Assembly: GCA_051960855.1 (NCBI GenBank)
Contig: JBQCDV010000098.1
Span: 1-6,832, forward strand
DNA: 6,832 bases
Reading direction: 5' to 3'
From: JBQCDV01 sp051960855
GTDB lineage: Bacteria > Actinomycetota > Actinomycetes > JAJZTN01
The notes under the pieces were generated by a model. That model did not search any database. It saw nothing but the letters and a program-made list of their open reading frames with translations, and was not told the DNA's origin. Shown here in pieces: positions 1 through 6,536 of the stretch (the stretch's first letter is position 1; every line of letters begins with the position of its first letter). The position numbers were made by a program, and so were the translations under genes.

Positions 1-450
1 GCGGCGCACGGTCTACCCGTCCTGGCCCATCTCGTCGACGCTCAGACAGCCGCCGTCGACTACGTCCACGGCGGTGAGGGACTGCTGATGGCACCGGCGT
101 ACGCGGTGCCGGAGCTGCTGGCCCGCAACGGTCTGATGCTGCAGGACTTCGACCGCTACGAGATCCACGAGGCGTTTGCCAGCACGGTGCTCGCGACACT
201 CAGGGCGTGGGAGGACCCTGCCTACTGCAAGGAGCGGCTGGGCCTCGACGCGCCGCTGGGGGCGATCGACCGCGGCAAGCTCAACGTGACGGGCTCATCG
301 CTCGCGGCCGGTCACCCGTTCGCGGCCACCGGCGGCCGCATCGTCGCCACCCTTGCCAAGCTGCTGCACGAGCTCGGGCCGGGCAAGCGTGGCCTCATCT
401 CCATCTGTGCCGCCGGCGGTCAGGGCGTCGTCGCGATTCTCGAGAGCTGA
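1..450 (+). CDS. fadA2: Acetyl-CoA C-acetyltransferase (thiolase), C-terminal 149 residues, 5' end outside window
   Basis: This is the C-terminal part of a thiolase, which joins or cleaves acyl-CoA and acetyl-CoA (3-ketoacyl-CoA + CoA <-> shortened acyl-CoA + acetyl-CoA) in the cytosol. The frame is open from the first base, so the ATG at 88 is internal. Counting from base 1, the active-site signatures are in the expected order: HEAF with His56, the GHP motif with His105 inside NVTGSSLAAGHP, and the C-terminal Cys136 in CAAGGQG, which acts as general acid/base in this family. The N-terminal half with the nucleophilic Cys lies outside the window. The style of the C-terminus (GHPFAATGGR, then ISICAAGGQG) resembles FadI and mycobacterial FadA2 more than PhaA-type thiolases. 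The next gene, a FabG4-type reductase, follows in the same direction, then an HtdX-type dehydratase, as in the mycobacterial fadA2-fabG4-htdX locus. The family call is firm; the symbol rests on synteny and could equally be given as fadI. Confidence 0.93.
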   Translation, partial: AAHGLPVLAHLVDAQTAAVDYVHGGEGLLMAPAYAVPELLARNGLMLQDFDRYEIHEAFASTVLATLRAWEDPAYCKERLGLDAPLGAIDRGKLNVTGSSLAAGHPFAATGGRIVATLAKLLHELGPGKRGLISICAAGGQGVVAILES

Positions 451-485
451 GTCATGCCGCCGTCGCTTCGTCACCCGTCGTCGAA

Positions 486-533
486 CTCGTCCTCGTCCTC
501 GTCCTCGTCATTTTCTGGGTCCTCGTCCTCGTC
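486..533. repeat. CTCGTC hexanucleotide tract in the fadA2-fabG4 spacer
   Basis: Four perfect CTCGTC units run from 486 to 509. Two more are at 522-527 and 528-533. The interruption (510-521) is exactly two units long, so the register is kept across all eight positions. In the frame of fabG4 the tract reads as a Ser-rich run. Just upstream there are further CGTC-rich bases. The unit length is a multiple of three, so gain or loss of units would not shift the frame. I read it as part of an untranslated spacer, because I place the fabG4 start at 550. Confidence 0.7.
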
Positions 534-535
534 CC

Positions 536-541
536 GAAAGG
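536..541 (+). promoter_or_regulatory. Ribosome binding site deciding the GTG 550 start of fabG4
   Basis: GAAAGG lies 8 bases before the GTG at 550, a normal Shine-Dalgarno distance, and directly follows the hexamer tract. The competing ATG at 454 has only GAGAG (442-446) before it, inside the thiolase end. Confidence 0.5.
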
Positions 542-549
542 CTCCAGCC

Positions 550-1980
550 GTGTCCGACTGGTACCGCGACTTCGCCAACTCCGGCGTCGGCGCGACCGTC
601 ACGAAGCAGCTCGGCCTGCCGCGCCCGGCGGTGCTGCGCCGCTACACCCCTGGCCAGCCGCTGCTCCCTGGCGCCGCTGCCATCGGTGTGGCTGGGCAGG
701 GCCGTCTGCGGCAACGGCTGGAGCAGCTGCTCGAGGCCAACGGCGTGACGATCGCTCCCGCTCAGGGCGCGGACACCGAGGGTCCGGAGCAGACGTCGGC
801 GAAACGTGCCCCCGAGCGCCTCGCCGCGGTCGTGCTCGACGCGACCGGACTGCGGGGTCCGTCCGATCTCGTTGCGGCGCAGGTGTTTCTGACGCCGACC
901 GTCAAGCGGCTCACGCCCTCCGGGCGCGTCCTCGTGCTCGCGGACGCCCCGTCGGAAGCCGACTCCGTCCCGGTCGCCGCGGCTCGGCAGGCGGTCGAGG
1001 GCCTGGTGCGGTCCTTGGCCAAGGAGCTCAGGGCCGGCGCGACCGCGAACCTGCTCTTCGTCGGCGCGGAAGCCGACGACGCGATCGACTCCCCGGTGAG
1101 CTTCTTCCTGTCGGGGCGGTCGGCCTACGTCGACGGTCAGGCGGTCACAGTGACCGCCCCCACCTCCGCCGTGCCCCACTCCAGCGGCGGGACCTCGACC
1201 CCCAGCGTTGCGAACGACCAGGCTCGGCACCTGTCCGAGAAGCCGCTGGCTGGGAAGGTCGCGGTCGTGACGGGCGCCGCCCGCGGCATCGGTGCCGCTA
1301 TTGCCGAGGTCCTGTCCCGGGATGGCGCCCACGTGGTCGTGGTCGACATCCCCGCCGCCGGACAGTCCCTCGCGTCGGTCGCCAACGCCATCGGCGGCAC
1401 GGCGCTGCAGCTCGACATCACCGCCCCCGACGCGGCGCGGCGCCTCGTCACCCACCTGCGCGAACGCCATGGCGGCGTTGACATCGTGGTCCACAACGCC
1501 GGCATCACCCGCGACAAGCTGCTCGTCAACATGGACGAAGCCCGCTGGTCGTCGGTGATGGCGGTCAACCTGCAGGCCCAGCTCGACCTCACCGAGGCCT
1601 TGCTGGCAGCCGAGGACGTCCTGCGCGACGGTGCGCGCATCGTGTGCGTGAGCTCGCAGTCCGGCATCGCCGGCAACCGCGGCCAGACCAACTACGCGGC
1701 CTCCAAGGCCGGAGTCATTGGGATGGTCCGCGCGTGGGCGCCGAGCTTTGCCGAGCGGGGCGCCACCATCAATGCTGTCGCTCCCGGCTTCATCGTCACT
1801 GAGATGACGGCCAAGATGCCTTTCGGGACAAGGGAAGTCGGCGCCCGGCTCAACTCGCTCCAGCAGGGCGGCCTGCCCGTCGACGTCGCCGAGACCATCG
1901 CCTGGCTCGCGCAGCCGGGCACCTCCGGCGTCAACGGTCAGGTGGTCCGCGTCTGCGGCCAGTCCCTGCTGGGAGCCTGA
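550..1980 (+). CDS. fabG4: High-molecular-weight FabG (FabG4-type) 3-oxoacyl-thioester reductase, SDR family
   Basis: This cytosolic short-chain dehydrogenase should reduce 3-oxoacyl-CoA/ACP to the 3-hydroxyacyl thioester; Mtb FabG4 is described as NADH-dependent. Numbered from GTG 550 (476 aa), residues 1 to about 210 form the extra N-terminal domain of this subfamily (flavodoxin-like in Mtb FabG4), ending near SAYVDGQ. The FabG domain follows with the cofactor loop TGAARGIG (241-248), NAG, Asn340, Ser369, Tyr382 and Lys386, so the Asn-Ser-Tyr-Lys tetrad is intact. The C-terminus RVCGQSLLGA closely resembles Mtb FabG4. An in-frame ATG at 454 would add 32 residues. I reject it because that stretch is Ser-rich repeat, 8 of its 32 codons end in A or T whereas such codons are rare downstream, and SDWYRDFANSG aligns near the start of Mtb FabG4. 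The gene lies between the thiolase and the dehydratase (1-base gap to the latter), as one operon. The function is firm; the start is fairly likely. Confidence 0.92.
   Translation: MSDWYRDFANSGVGATVTKQLGLPRPAVLRRYTPGQPLLPGAAAIGVAGQGRLRQRLEQLLEANGVTIAPAQGADTEGPEQTSAKRAPERLAAVVLDATGLRGPSDLVAAQVFLTPTVKRLTPSGRVLVLADAPSEADSVPVAAARQAVEGLVRSLAKELRAGATANLLFVGAEADDAIDSPVSFFLSGRSAYVDGQAVTVTAPTSAVPHSSGGTSTPSVANDQARHLSEKPLAGKVAVVTGAARGIGAAIAEVLSRDGAHVVVVDIPAAGQSLASVANAIGGTALQLDITAPDAARRLVTHLRERHGGVDIVVHNAGITRDKLLVNMDEARWSSVMAVNLQAQLDLTEALLAAEDVLRDGARIVCVSSQSGIAGNRGQTNYAASKAGVIGMVRAWAPSFAERGATINAVAPGFIVTEMTAKMPFGTREVGARLNSLQQGGLPVDVAETIAWLAQPGTSGVNGQVVRVCGQSLLGA
1971..1975 (+). promoter_or_regulatory. Ribosome binding site for the htdX-type gene
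   Basis: GGGAG within the last codons of the reductase gene lies 6 bases before the GTG at 1982. The site supports this start and suggests coupled translation of reductase and dehydratase. Confidence 0.6.
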
Positions 1981-1981
1981 C

Positions 1982-2896
1982 GTGGCGTCGGTGGAGCAGG
2001 CTCCGTCGCTACCGCGGCTGTTTGCGCGGGCGGCCCTGCTGGGACGCGGCAAGAAGGGTGGGGACTCCGCGAGCCTTCCCACCAGGCGGGTGCGTCGCAG
2101 CGGCGTTCGGGTCGAGGGTGGGCGGCTGGCGCGCTACGACACGCTCTGCGGCTATCCGCTCGCGGACACGCTTCCGGTGACAGGGCCGCACCTGCTGACG
2201 TTTCCGATGCAGGTGCAGCTGATGGCGGCGCGCGACTTCCCTCTCGCGCTGGTCGGTCTCGTGCACGTCCGCAACGAGATCCGGCAGCACCGGCCGGTGG
2301 GGGTGAGCGAGCTGCTCGACCTCGAGGTCTGGGCCGAGCGCCTCGCGTCCCATCCCCGGGGCGCCACCGCCGACCTCTGCGCGCGGGTCAGCGTCGGCGG
2401 GGAGACGGTCTGGGAGAGCCGCTCGGTCTACCTCTCGCGTGGCGTGAAGCCGCCGGCGGATGCTTCGGAGGCTGACGTCGCGGCCGGTCTGCCGACCGCC
2501 GCCGAGGTCGAGGCGGCTGCCACCGGTCACGCGGTCTGGAAGGTCCCCGGCGACCTGGGAAGGCGTTACGCCTCGGTATCGGGGGACGTCAACCCCATCC
2601 ATCTGTGGCCCTTGACGGCCAAGGCTTTTGGCTTCCCTCGGGCGATCGCGCACGGCATGTGGACACACGCGCATGCGCTGGCAGCGCTGTCGGGCCGGCT
2701 GCCCGACGCACTGGTCGCCGAGGTCGCCTTCCGCAAGCCGGTGCTGCTGCCGTCGACGGTGCAGTTGGCCACCGCGCGCGGTGACGGCGGCTGGGACCTG
2801 GCCGTCACCTCGAGGGGTGCCTCGCGCTCGGATCGGCAGCCGGCCACGCCTCGGGCGCCGATCGAGCATCTCGTCGGCACCGTCCGCGGGCTCTGA
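1982..2896 (+). CDS. htdX: MaoC-like 3-hydroxyacyl-thioester dehydratase (HtdX-type)
   Basis: This 304-residue double-hotdog protein should interconvert (R)-3-hydroxyacyl and trans-2-enoyl thioesters (CoA or ACP) in the cytosol. The hydratase-2 signature is complete in the second half: YASVSGDVNPIH followed five residues later by Ala, with the catalytic pair Asp202 and His207, then the family-typical AIAHGMW. The N-terminal half (about residues 45-150) has the degenerate hotdog fold expected for such proteins and lacks the catalytic motif. Mtb HtdX is about 280 residues, so the length fits with a slightly longer N-terminus. The start is GTG, one base after the reductase stop, with GGGAG placed 6 bases upstream. 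The position after a thiolase and a FabG4-type reductase means the three gene products can act on the same chain; the enoyl reductase or acyl-CoA dehydrogenase step is not in the window. In mycobacteria the acyl-CoA dehydrogenase fadE5 lies beside fadA2, which here would be off the left edge. Confidence 0.9.
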   Translation: MASVEQAPSLPRLFARAALLGRGKKGGDSASLPTRRVRRSGVRVEGGRLARYDTLCGYPLADTLPVTGPHLLTFPMQVQLMAARDFPLALVGLVHVRNEIRQHRPVGVSELLDLEVWAERLASHPRGATADLCARVSVGGETVWESRSVYLSRGVKPPADASEADVAAGLPTAAEVEAAATGHAVWKVPGDLGRRYASVSGDVNPIHLWPLTAKAFGFPRAIAHGMWTHAHALAALSGRLPDALVAEVAFRKPVLLPSTVQLATARGDGGWDLAVTSRGASRSDRQPATPRAPIEHLVGTVRGL

Positions 2897-2907
2897 GCGC
2901 CCTCGCT

Positions 2908-2975
2908 GGGGTCAGTCCGGTCAGTCTTGTGAGCCCGGTCAATCGGGGTCAGTCCGGTCAATCGTGGTCAATCGT
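2908..2975. repeat. Short direct-repeat cluster (six GGTCARTC) between convergent genes
   Basis: The octamer GGTCAGTC or GGTCAATC starts at 2910, 2919, 2937, 2947, 2956 and 2966, giving steps of 9, 18, 10, 9 and 10 bases. Within this, GGGGTCAGTCCGGTCA occurs exactly twice (2908-2923 and 2945-2960), and GGTCAATCGT is a perfect tandem pair (2956-2965, 2966-2975). The cluster fills the 71-base gap between the dehydratase stop (2896) and the stop of the facing PAP2-DAGK gene (2968), and the last unit includes that stop codon. I looked for a terminator here and found only 4-base stems (AGCG/CGCT at 2896-2907; CCCG/CGGG at 2934-2947) and no T-run, so none is called. Confidence 0.8.
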
Positions 2976-4629
2976 GGCCCCCGGCCTCCGGAGACCTCCA
3001 GAACGGCGAGCCCAGCGGCAGCATGACGGGCACCGCCTGGGGCTCGACCTCCACCTGCAGCGTGGTCGAGTCGGAGATCGCATCGCCGTCGACCTGCCGT
3101 GCCTGCACGCCTCGCGCCTGGATCAGCACCCGGCGGCCGGACAGGTGCAGCAGGCCCGGCTCACCTTCGGCCCGGCGCGCGGCGACGCGCACCGCGAGCC
3201 GTCCCCAGTCCGCCACCCGCCGCGGCGCCACGACCACGACGTCGAGCTGACCGTCGTCGGGACGGGCATCGGGCAGCAGCCGCAGGCCGGCGGTGAGCTC
3301 ACCGACGTTGCCGACCAGGACCGTGCGCGCCGAACGCCGCACCGGCGGCTGGTCGTCGATCGTGACCTGCACGTCCATGAGGCGTGCCCGCCAGTGCCGG
3401 GAGCCCGAGACGACGTAGGCGGCAGGGCCGAGACGGCGCTTCACCTCCTCAGGAGCGTCACGCACGATGAGGGCGTCGAGCCCGAGACCCGCCATCACCG
3501 CGGACGCCTTGCCGCTGTCGGGGTCGTCGCCGGTGACGCGCAGCAGGTCGATGCGGCCCCGGGCGCCGTGTAGGGCGACGTCGAGGGCGCCTTCCAGGTC
3601 GTCCCACGGGATGCCGAGGTTGCGGGCCAGCAGGTTGCCCGTGCCGCCGGGCAGGATTCCCAACGGCACGTCGCCGCCGGCGAGCGCGTCGCAGACGTTG
3701 CGCACCGTCCCGTCTCCGCCGACCGTCAGCACGAGACCGGCGCCTGCCGCGACCGCCTGACGGGCTTGACCCGCGCCCGAGTCGTCAGGAGTCGTCTCCA
3801 GCCACAGCGGTCCCAGCCACCCGGCTCGCTGCACTCGGTTGGAGATGAGCCGGCGGTTGCCGGGGGTGTCCACCGCCTTCGTGGGGTTGACGACGACGGC
3901 GACCAGCCGCTGCTGACGACGTTCGGGAAGGGGGAGGGGTGCGGCCGCCAGCCGCTCGCTCCACGGCATCCGCGCCAGCCAGCGGTCCACTCCGCCGACC
4001 GCTCCGGCGGTCGTGGCGACCGACGCGGCGAGCAGCCAGCCGCCGACGACGTCGGACAGGTAGTGCACGCCGAGCAGGAGGCGGTCGATTCCCGTCACGA
4101 GGACGAGAAGCCCGGCGAGCCAGGGCAGCCAGCGCCGTGCCACGTAGATGGCAAAGGGCCATGCGATGACGAGCAGCTCGAGCGCCGAGAGCAGTGACGC
4201 GGTGGCGTGGCCGGAGGGCCAGGAGTAGCCGGCAGCGATGTCGAAGGGGTCCGGCGGCCGCGGCCTGGCCAGCGACAGCTTGAGCAGCGCCTCTGTCGCG
4301 ACGCCGATGCCGAGGACCACGAGGGCCCAGAGAGCGGGCTTGCGGTGCCCCCGCAGCGCGAGTCCGAGCGCGCCGACGACGACACTGGCACGCCAGGTCG
4401 CAGGCCCGAGCACGACCGAGATCTCCCGCAGGCTGGCGAGGACCCACGGGTGCCGCGCGACCCACTCACGGGCCGCGGAGGCGACCTGCTGGTCGAGATC
4501 GACGACCGGCCCCCAGCGCAGCGCCACCGCGACAGCGAGCGCGGCCGTCGCCACGACGAAGCCGATCGCGACCGGTGCCAGCCGCTCCCGGGACAGGCGC
4601 GCCGGCAGGGTAGCGAGGTCGGCGCGCAC
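2968..4629 (-). CDS. Fused PAP2 phosphatase / diacylglycerol-kinase-family lipid kinase
   Basis: This 553-residue membrane protein has two opposing activities. Residues 17 to about 215 are a six-helix PAP2 domain with all three motifs: Lys117-x6-Arg124-Pro125, PSGH (138-141), and Arg183-x5-His189-x3-Asp193, where Asp182 replaces the usual Ser before the Arg. A linker of about 30 residues, Pro-rich in part (PLPLPERR), leads to a cytosolic DAGK domain (about 241-540) with NPTK (248-251), GGDGT (304-308), GGTGN (328-332) and a C-terminal DGD (514-516). PAP2 removes phosphate from phosphatidate or a similar lipid; DAGK adds phosphate from ATP to diacylglycerol or a related lipid. The true substrates cannot be read from sequence. 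The start is GTG, 3 bases after the YihY stop, without a good Shine-Dalgarno, so translation is probably coupled. The DAGK half is clearly paralogous to the stand-alone kinase at 5619-6536: residues 321-338 are identical there, and 425-445 differ at one position. Fusions of this type have been annotated in other actinobacteria. Confidence 0.93.
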   Translation of the reverse strand: MRADLATLPARLSRERLAPVAIGFVVATAALAVAVALRWGPVVDLDQQVASAAREWVARHPWVLASLREISVVLGPATWRASVVVGALGLALRGHRKPALWALVVLGIGVATEALLKLSLARPRPPDPFDIAAGYSWPSGHATASLLSALELLVIAWPFAIYVARRWLPWLAGLLVLVTGIDRLLLGVHYLSDVVGGWLLAASVATTAGAVGGVDRWLARMPWSERLAAAPLPLPERRQQRLVAVVVNPTKAVDTPGNRRLISNRVQRAGWLGPLWLETTPDDSGAGQARQAVAAGAGLVLTVGGDGTVRNVCDALAGGDVPLGILPGGTGNLLARNLGIPWDDLEGALDVALHGARGRIDLLRVTGDDPDSGKASAVMAGLGLDALIVRDAPEEVKRRLGPAAYVVSGSRHWRARLMDVQVTIDDQPPVRRSARTVLVGNVGELTAGLRLLPDARPDDGQLDVVVVAPRRVADWGRLAVRVAARRAEGEPGLLHLSGRRVLIQARGVQARQVDGDAISDSTTLQVEVEPQAVPVMLPLGSPFWRSPEAGGHD

Positions 4630-4632
4630 GCC

Positions 4633-5622
4633 TCAGTGTCGCTGATGCTCCCGCGGGGGCAGCGGCGGGACCTCCTCCGGGTCCTCGTGCGCGCCCCTGG
4701 TCATGCCAGCGCGCGCGGCCTCCAGCTGGGCGGCGAACGCCACCCCGAGGAACACCGCCACCGACGTCAGGTTGGCCCACAGCAGCAGCGCCACGACACC
4801 CGTGAGTGGTCCGTAGGTCGACCCGAACGACGACGCGTGCGTGACGTAGTAGGCCAGGCCCAGCGTGAAGACCAGCCACAGCAGCAGCCCGATGAGGGAG
4901 CCGATCGCGACCCAGGACAGGCCCGGCTGGCGCCGCCGCGGCGCCCGCTCGTAGAGCACGGCGAACGACACCCACGCCAGCGCCACCCCGACGGGCCAGC
5001 GGACGACCGCGAACGCCGTTCGCGCGCCATCTCCCCAGCCGTACACCTGCGCGAGCGACTGCCCGATCGCGGCGCCCCCGACAAGGATCAGGAAGCCGAG
5101 CAGCGCGGGGATGCCAGCGATCAGGACGAGCAGGGCGGCGCGGGAGTACTTTTGCTGGAACGGGCGGTCGCGCTGGATGCCGTAGATCCGGTTGGCGCCG
5201 CGTTCGACCTGGCCCATTGCGGTCGTGAGCGCGACGAGTGCGACCACGAGACCGAGCCAGAGTGCGAGCTGGCCCCCCGTGGTGGCCTTGCGGTGGGACT
5301 GCTCGAGAGCCTGCTTGACGACGTCGTCGCTCGTGCCCGGGGTCAGGCGGAGCAGGGTGAGCTCGAGGACCTTGCCCAGGCGGCTGGTCCCCGTCGTGCT
5401 GGACAGGCCGACCATCGCGATGACCAGGGGGATGAACGACAGGCACAGCTGCAGCCCCAGCGCGCGGGCGGAGCTGAAGCCGTCGCCGTACCGGAAGCGG
5501 ACGTAGGCCTGCAGCACCATGCCGTCCTTGTCCGCCCGGCGGAAGGTCGCGCGCGGCCCGTCGGTGGTGAGCAGCGCCGCCGGCATGTTCGCCGTCTCCG
5601 GGACCCGGCTGGCTGAGCTCAC
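4633..5622 (-). CDS. YihY/BrkB (virulence factor BrkB) family inner-membrane protein
   Basis: This 329-residue integral membrane protein has about six hydrophobic helices: roughly 54-73, 117-137, 162-188, 203-224, 238-260 and 274-299. Family hallmarks are RALGLQLCLSFIPL in helix 1, the GQVERGANRIYGI stretch after helix 2, and the closing GPLTGVVALLLWANL, then FLGVAFAAQLE. The tail (301-329) is hydrophilic with acidic residues and prolines, probably cytosolic. The biochemical role of this family is unsettled; older names (RNase BN, BrkB) should not be taken as function. The frame stays open up to 6315, but I start at GTG 5622 because it overlaps the kinase stop as GTGA and has GAGGAG 5 bases upstream. 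The sequence upstream of that is arginine/proline-rich shadow of the kinase gene. It sits between two lipid-kinase/phosphatase units, with 3 bases to the next gene, so a role in membrane lipid handling or transport is a reasonable guess only. Confidence 0.9.
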   Translation of the reverse strand: MSSASRVPETANMPAALLTTDGPRATFRRADKDGMVLQAYVRFRYGDGFSSARALGLQLCLSFIPLVIAMVGLSSTTGTSRLGKVLELTLLRLTPGTSDDVVKQALEQSHRKATTGGQLALWLGLVVALVALTTAMGQVERGANRIYGIQRDRPFQQKYSRAALLVLIAGIPALLGFLILVGGAAIGQSLAQVYGWGDGARTAFAVVRWPVGVALAWVSFAVLYERAPRRRQPGLSWVAIGSLIGLLLWLVFTLGLAYYVTHASSFGSTYGPLTGVVALLLWANLTSVAVFLGVAFAAQLEAARAGMTRGAHEDPEEVPPLPPREHQRH

Positions 5623-6536
5623 GACTGCTCCTCGGGAAGCCGGATGACCAGGGCGGCAGGCTCGACCACTGACTCCAGGACAGTGCCGGTGGTGATCGGG
5701 TCGCCGTCGAGCTGCCGCGGCTGGGGGGAGGAGGCTTCGATGTGCACGCGCCGGCCCGTCAGCGTCGCCACGAGCTCGTCCTCCCGGTGTCGCCGCAGGA
5801 CGACCCGCGCGGCGATGCGCACCCACTGCGGCACGGTGCGGGGAGCGATGACGAGCACGTCGAGCCGACCGTCGTCGGGCACGGCGTCGGGCAGCAGCGT
5901 GAGCCCCGCCTGCAGCTCCCCGACGTTCCCGACCAGGACAGTGCGGGCCGAACGCCGCAGCGGTGGCTGGTCGTCGACGGTGATCGTCACGCGCATCCGG
6001 CGGTCCCGGAGGTGACGCAGCGCTGCTGCGACGTAGGCGAGCGAGCCGACCCGCGCCTTGAGCTTCTCGGGCGCGTCGCGCATCATCGCCGCGTCGAAGC
6101 CGATCCCGGCCATCACCACGAAGCCGTCGCCCTTCGAGGTGTCGTCCAGCTCCACCAGCCGGGCGACGTCGATGCGGTGGTCGCGCCCGGTCAGTGCGAT
6201 GTCGAGGGCGGCGTCCAGGTCGTTGACCGGTAGGGCGAGGTTGCGGGCCAGGAGGTTCCCCGTGCCCCCGGGCAGGATCCCGAGCGGGACACCGCTGCCG
6301 GCGAGCTCGCTGCACACCACGCGCACCGTCCCGTCGCCGCCGAGGGCCAGGACCAGAGAGGCGTTGGCCTCCAGCGCGCGTCGGGTCATGGTGTGGCCCG
6401 GGTCCCCTGCCGAGGTCTCCAGCCAGAGTGGCTCACCGCGACCCGCCTCGTCGAGCCGGCGGGTGAGCCACTCGCGGGTGGCCGGGCCGTCGTCGACCTT
6501 GGTCGGATTGACGATGACGGCGACCAGCCCTGTCAC
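5619..6536 (-). CDS. Diacylglycerol-kinase-family lipid kinase, stand-alone
   Basis: This 305-residue cytosolic or membrane-associated kinase of the DAGK/LCB5/YegS family should transfer phosphate from ATP to a lipid alcohol such as diacylglycerol. The N-terminal strand and loop VIVNPTK (8-13 around NPTK), the nucleotide-binding GGDGT (66-70) and GILPGGTGN (86-94), and the C-terminal LDGDPI (276-281) are all present; length is normal for the family. The open frame extends upstream to 6737, but that part is Arg/Pro-rich and overlaps a PAP2 gene. I therefore use GTG 6536, four codons before the conserved VAVIVNPTK, which overlaps the PAP2 stop as GTGA. No good Shine-Dalgarno precedes it, so translation probably depends on reading of the PAP2 gene. 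The stop overlaps the YihY start. The kinase is a paralogue of the C-terminal half of the fusion protein at 2968-4629. Lipid specificity (diacylglycerol versus sphingoid or another isoprenoid/glycolipid) is not determined by these motifs. Confidence 0.93.
   Translation of the reverse strand: MTGLVAVIVNPTKVDDGPATREWLTRRLDEAGRGEPLWLETSAGDPGHTMTRRALEANASLVLALGGDGTVRVVCSELAGSGVPLGILPGGTGNLLARNLALPVNDLDAALDIALTGRDHRIDVARLVELDDTSKGDGFVVMAGIGFDAAMMRDAPEKLKARVGSLAYVAAALRHLRDRRMRVTITVDDQPPLRRSARTVLVGNVGELQAGLTLLPDAVPDDGRLDVLVIAPRTVPQWVRIAARVVLRRHREDELVATLTGRRVHIEASSPQPRQLDGDPITTGTVLESVVEPAALVIRLPEEQS
5628..5633 (-). promoter_or_regulatory. Ribosome binding site for the YihY gene
   Basis: GAGGAG on the minus strand, within the last codons of the kinase gene, is 5 bases before the GTG at 5622. 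It is the clearest Shine-Dalgarno of the minus-strand cluster and settles the YihY start against the much longer open frame. Confidence 0.7.

Noticed and set aside
207..1481. Open frame with a very hydrophobic Val/Leu run at the hexamer tract
   Set aside because: The apparent membrane helix is only the CTCGTC repeat read in another frame; the rest is Arg-rich shadow of the thiolase and reductase genes.
508..2082. 524-residue open frame antisense to the reductase gene
   Set aside because: High-GC shadow of fabG4: composition is Arg/Gly/Asp-rich and no domain or motif is visible.
2896..2947. Possible terminator hairpins between the convergent genes
   Set aside because: Only 4-base stems (AGCG/CGCT, CCCG/CGGG) without a T-run; not enough to call a terminator.
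2986..2993. CTCCGGAG palindrome
   Set aside because: An 8-base perfect palindrome is common in GC-rich DNA and this one lies inside the coding end of the fusion gene without a loop or partner.
4207..5616. 469-residue open frame antisense to the YihY and fusion genes
   Set aside because: Charged, low-complexity translation typical of an antisense shadow in GC-rich DNA; the opposite strand encodes clear protein families.
5623..6315. Long N-terminal extension of the YihY frame (560-residue open frame)
   Set aside because: It is the other-frame shadow of the kinase gene, rich in Arg, Pro and Ala with no recognisable domain; GTG 5622 has a strong ribosome binding site and a GTGA overlap.
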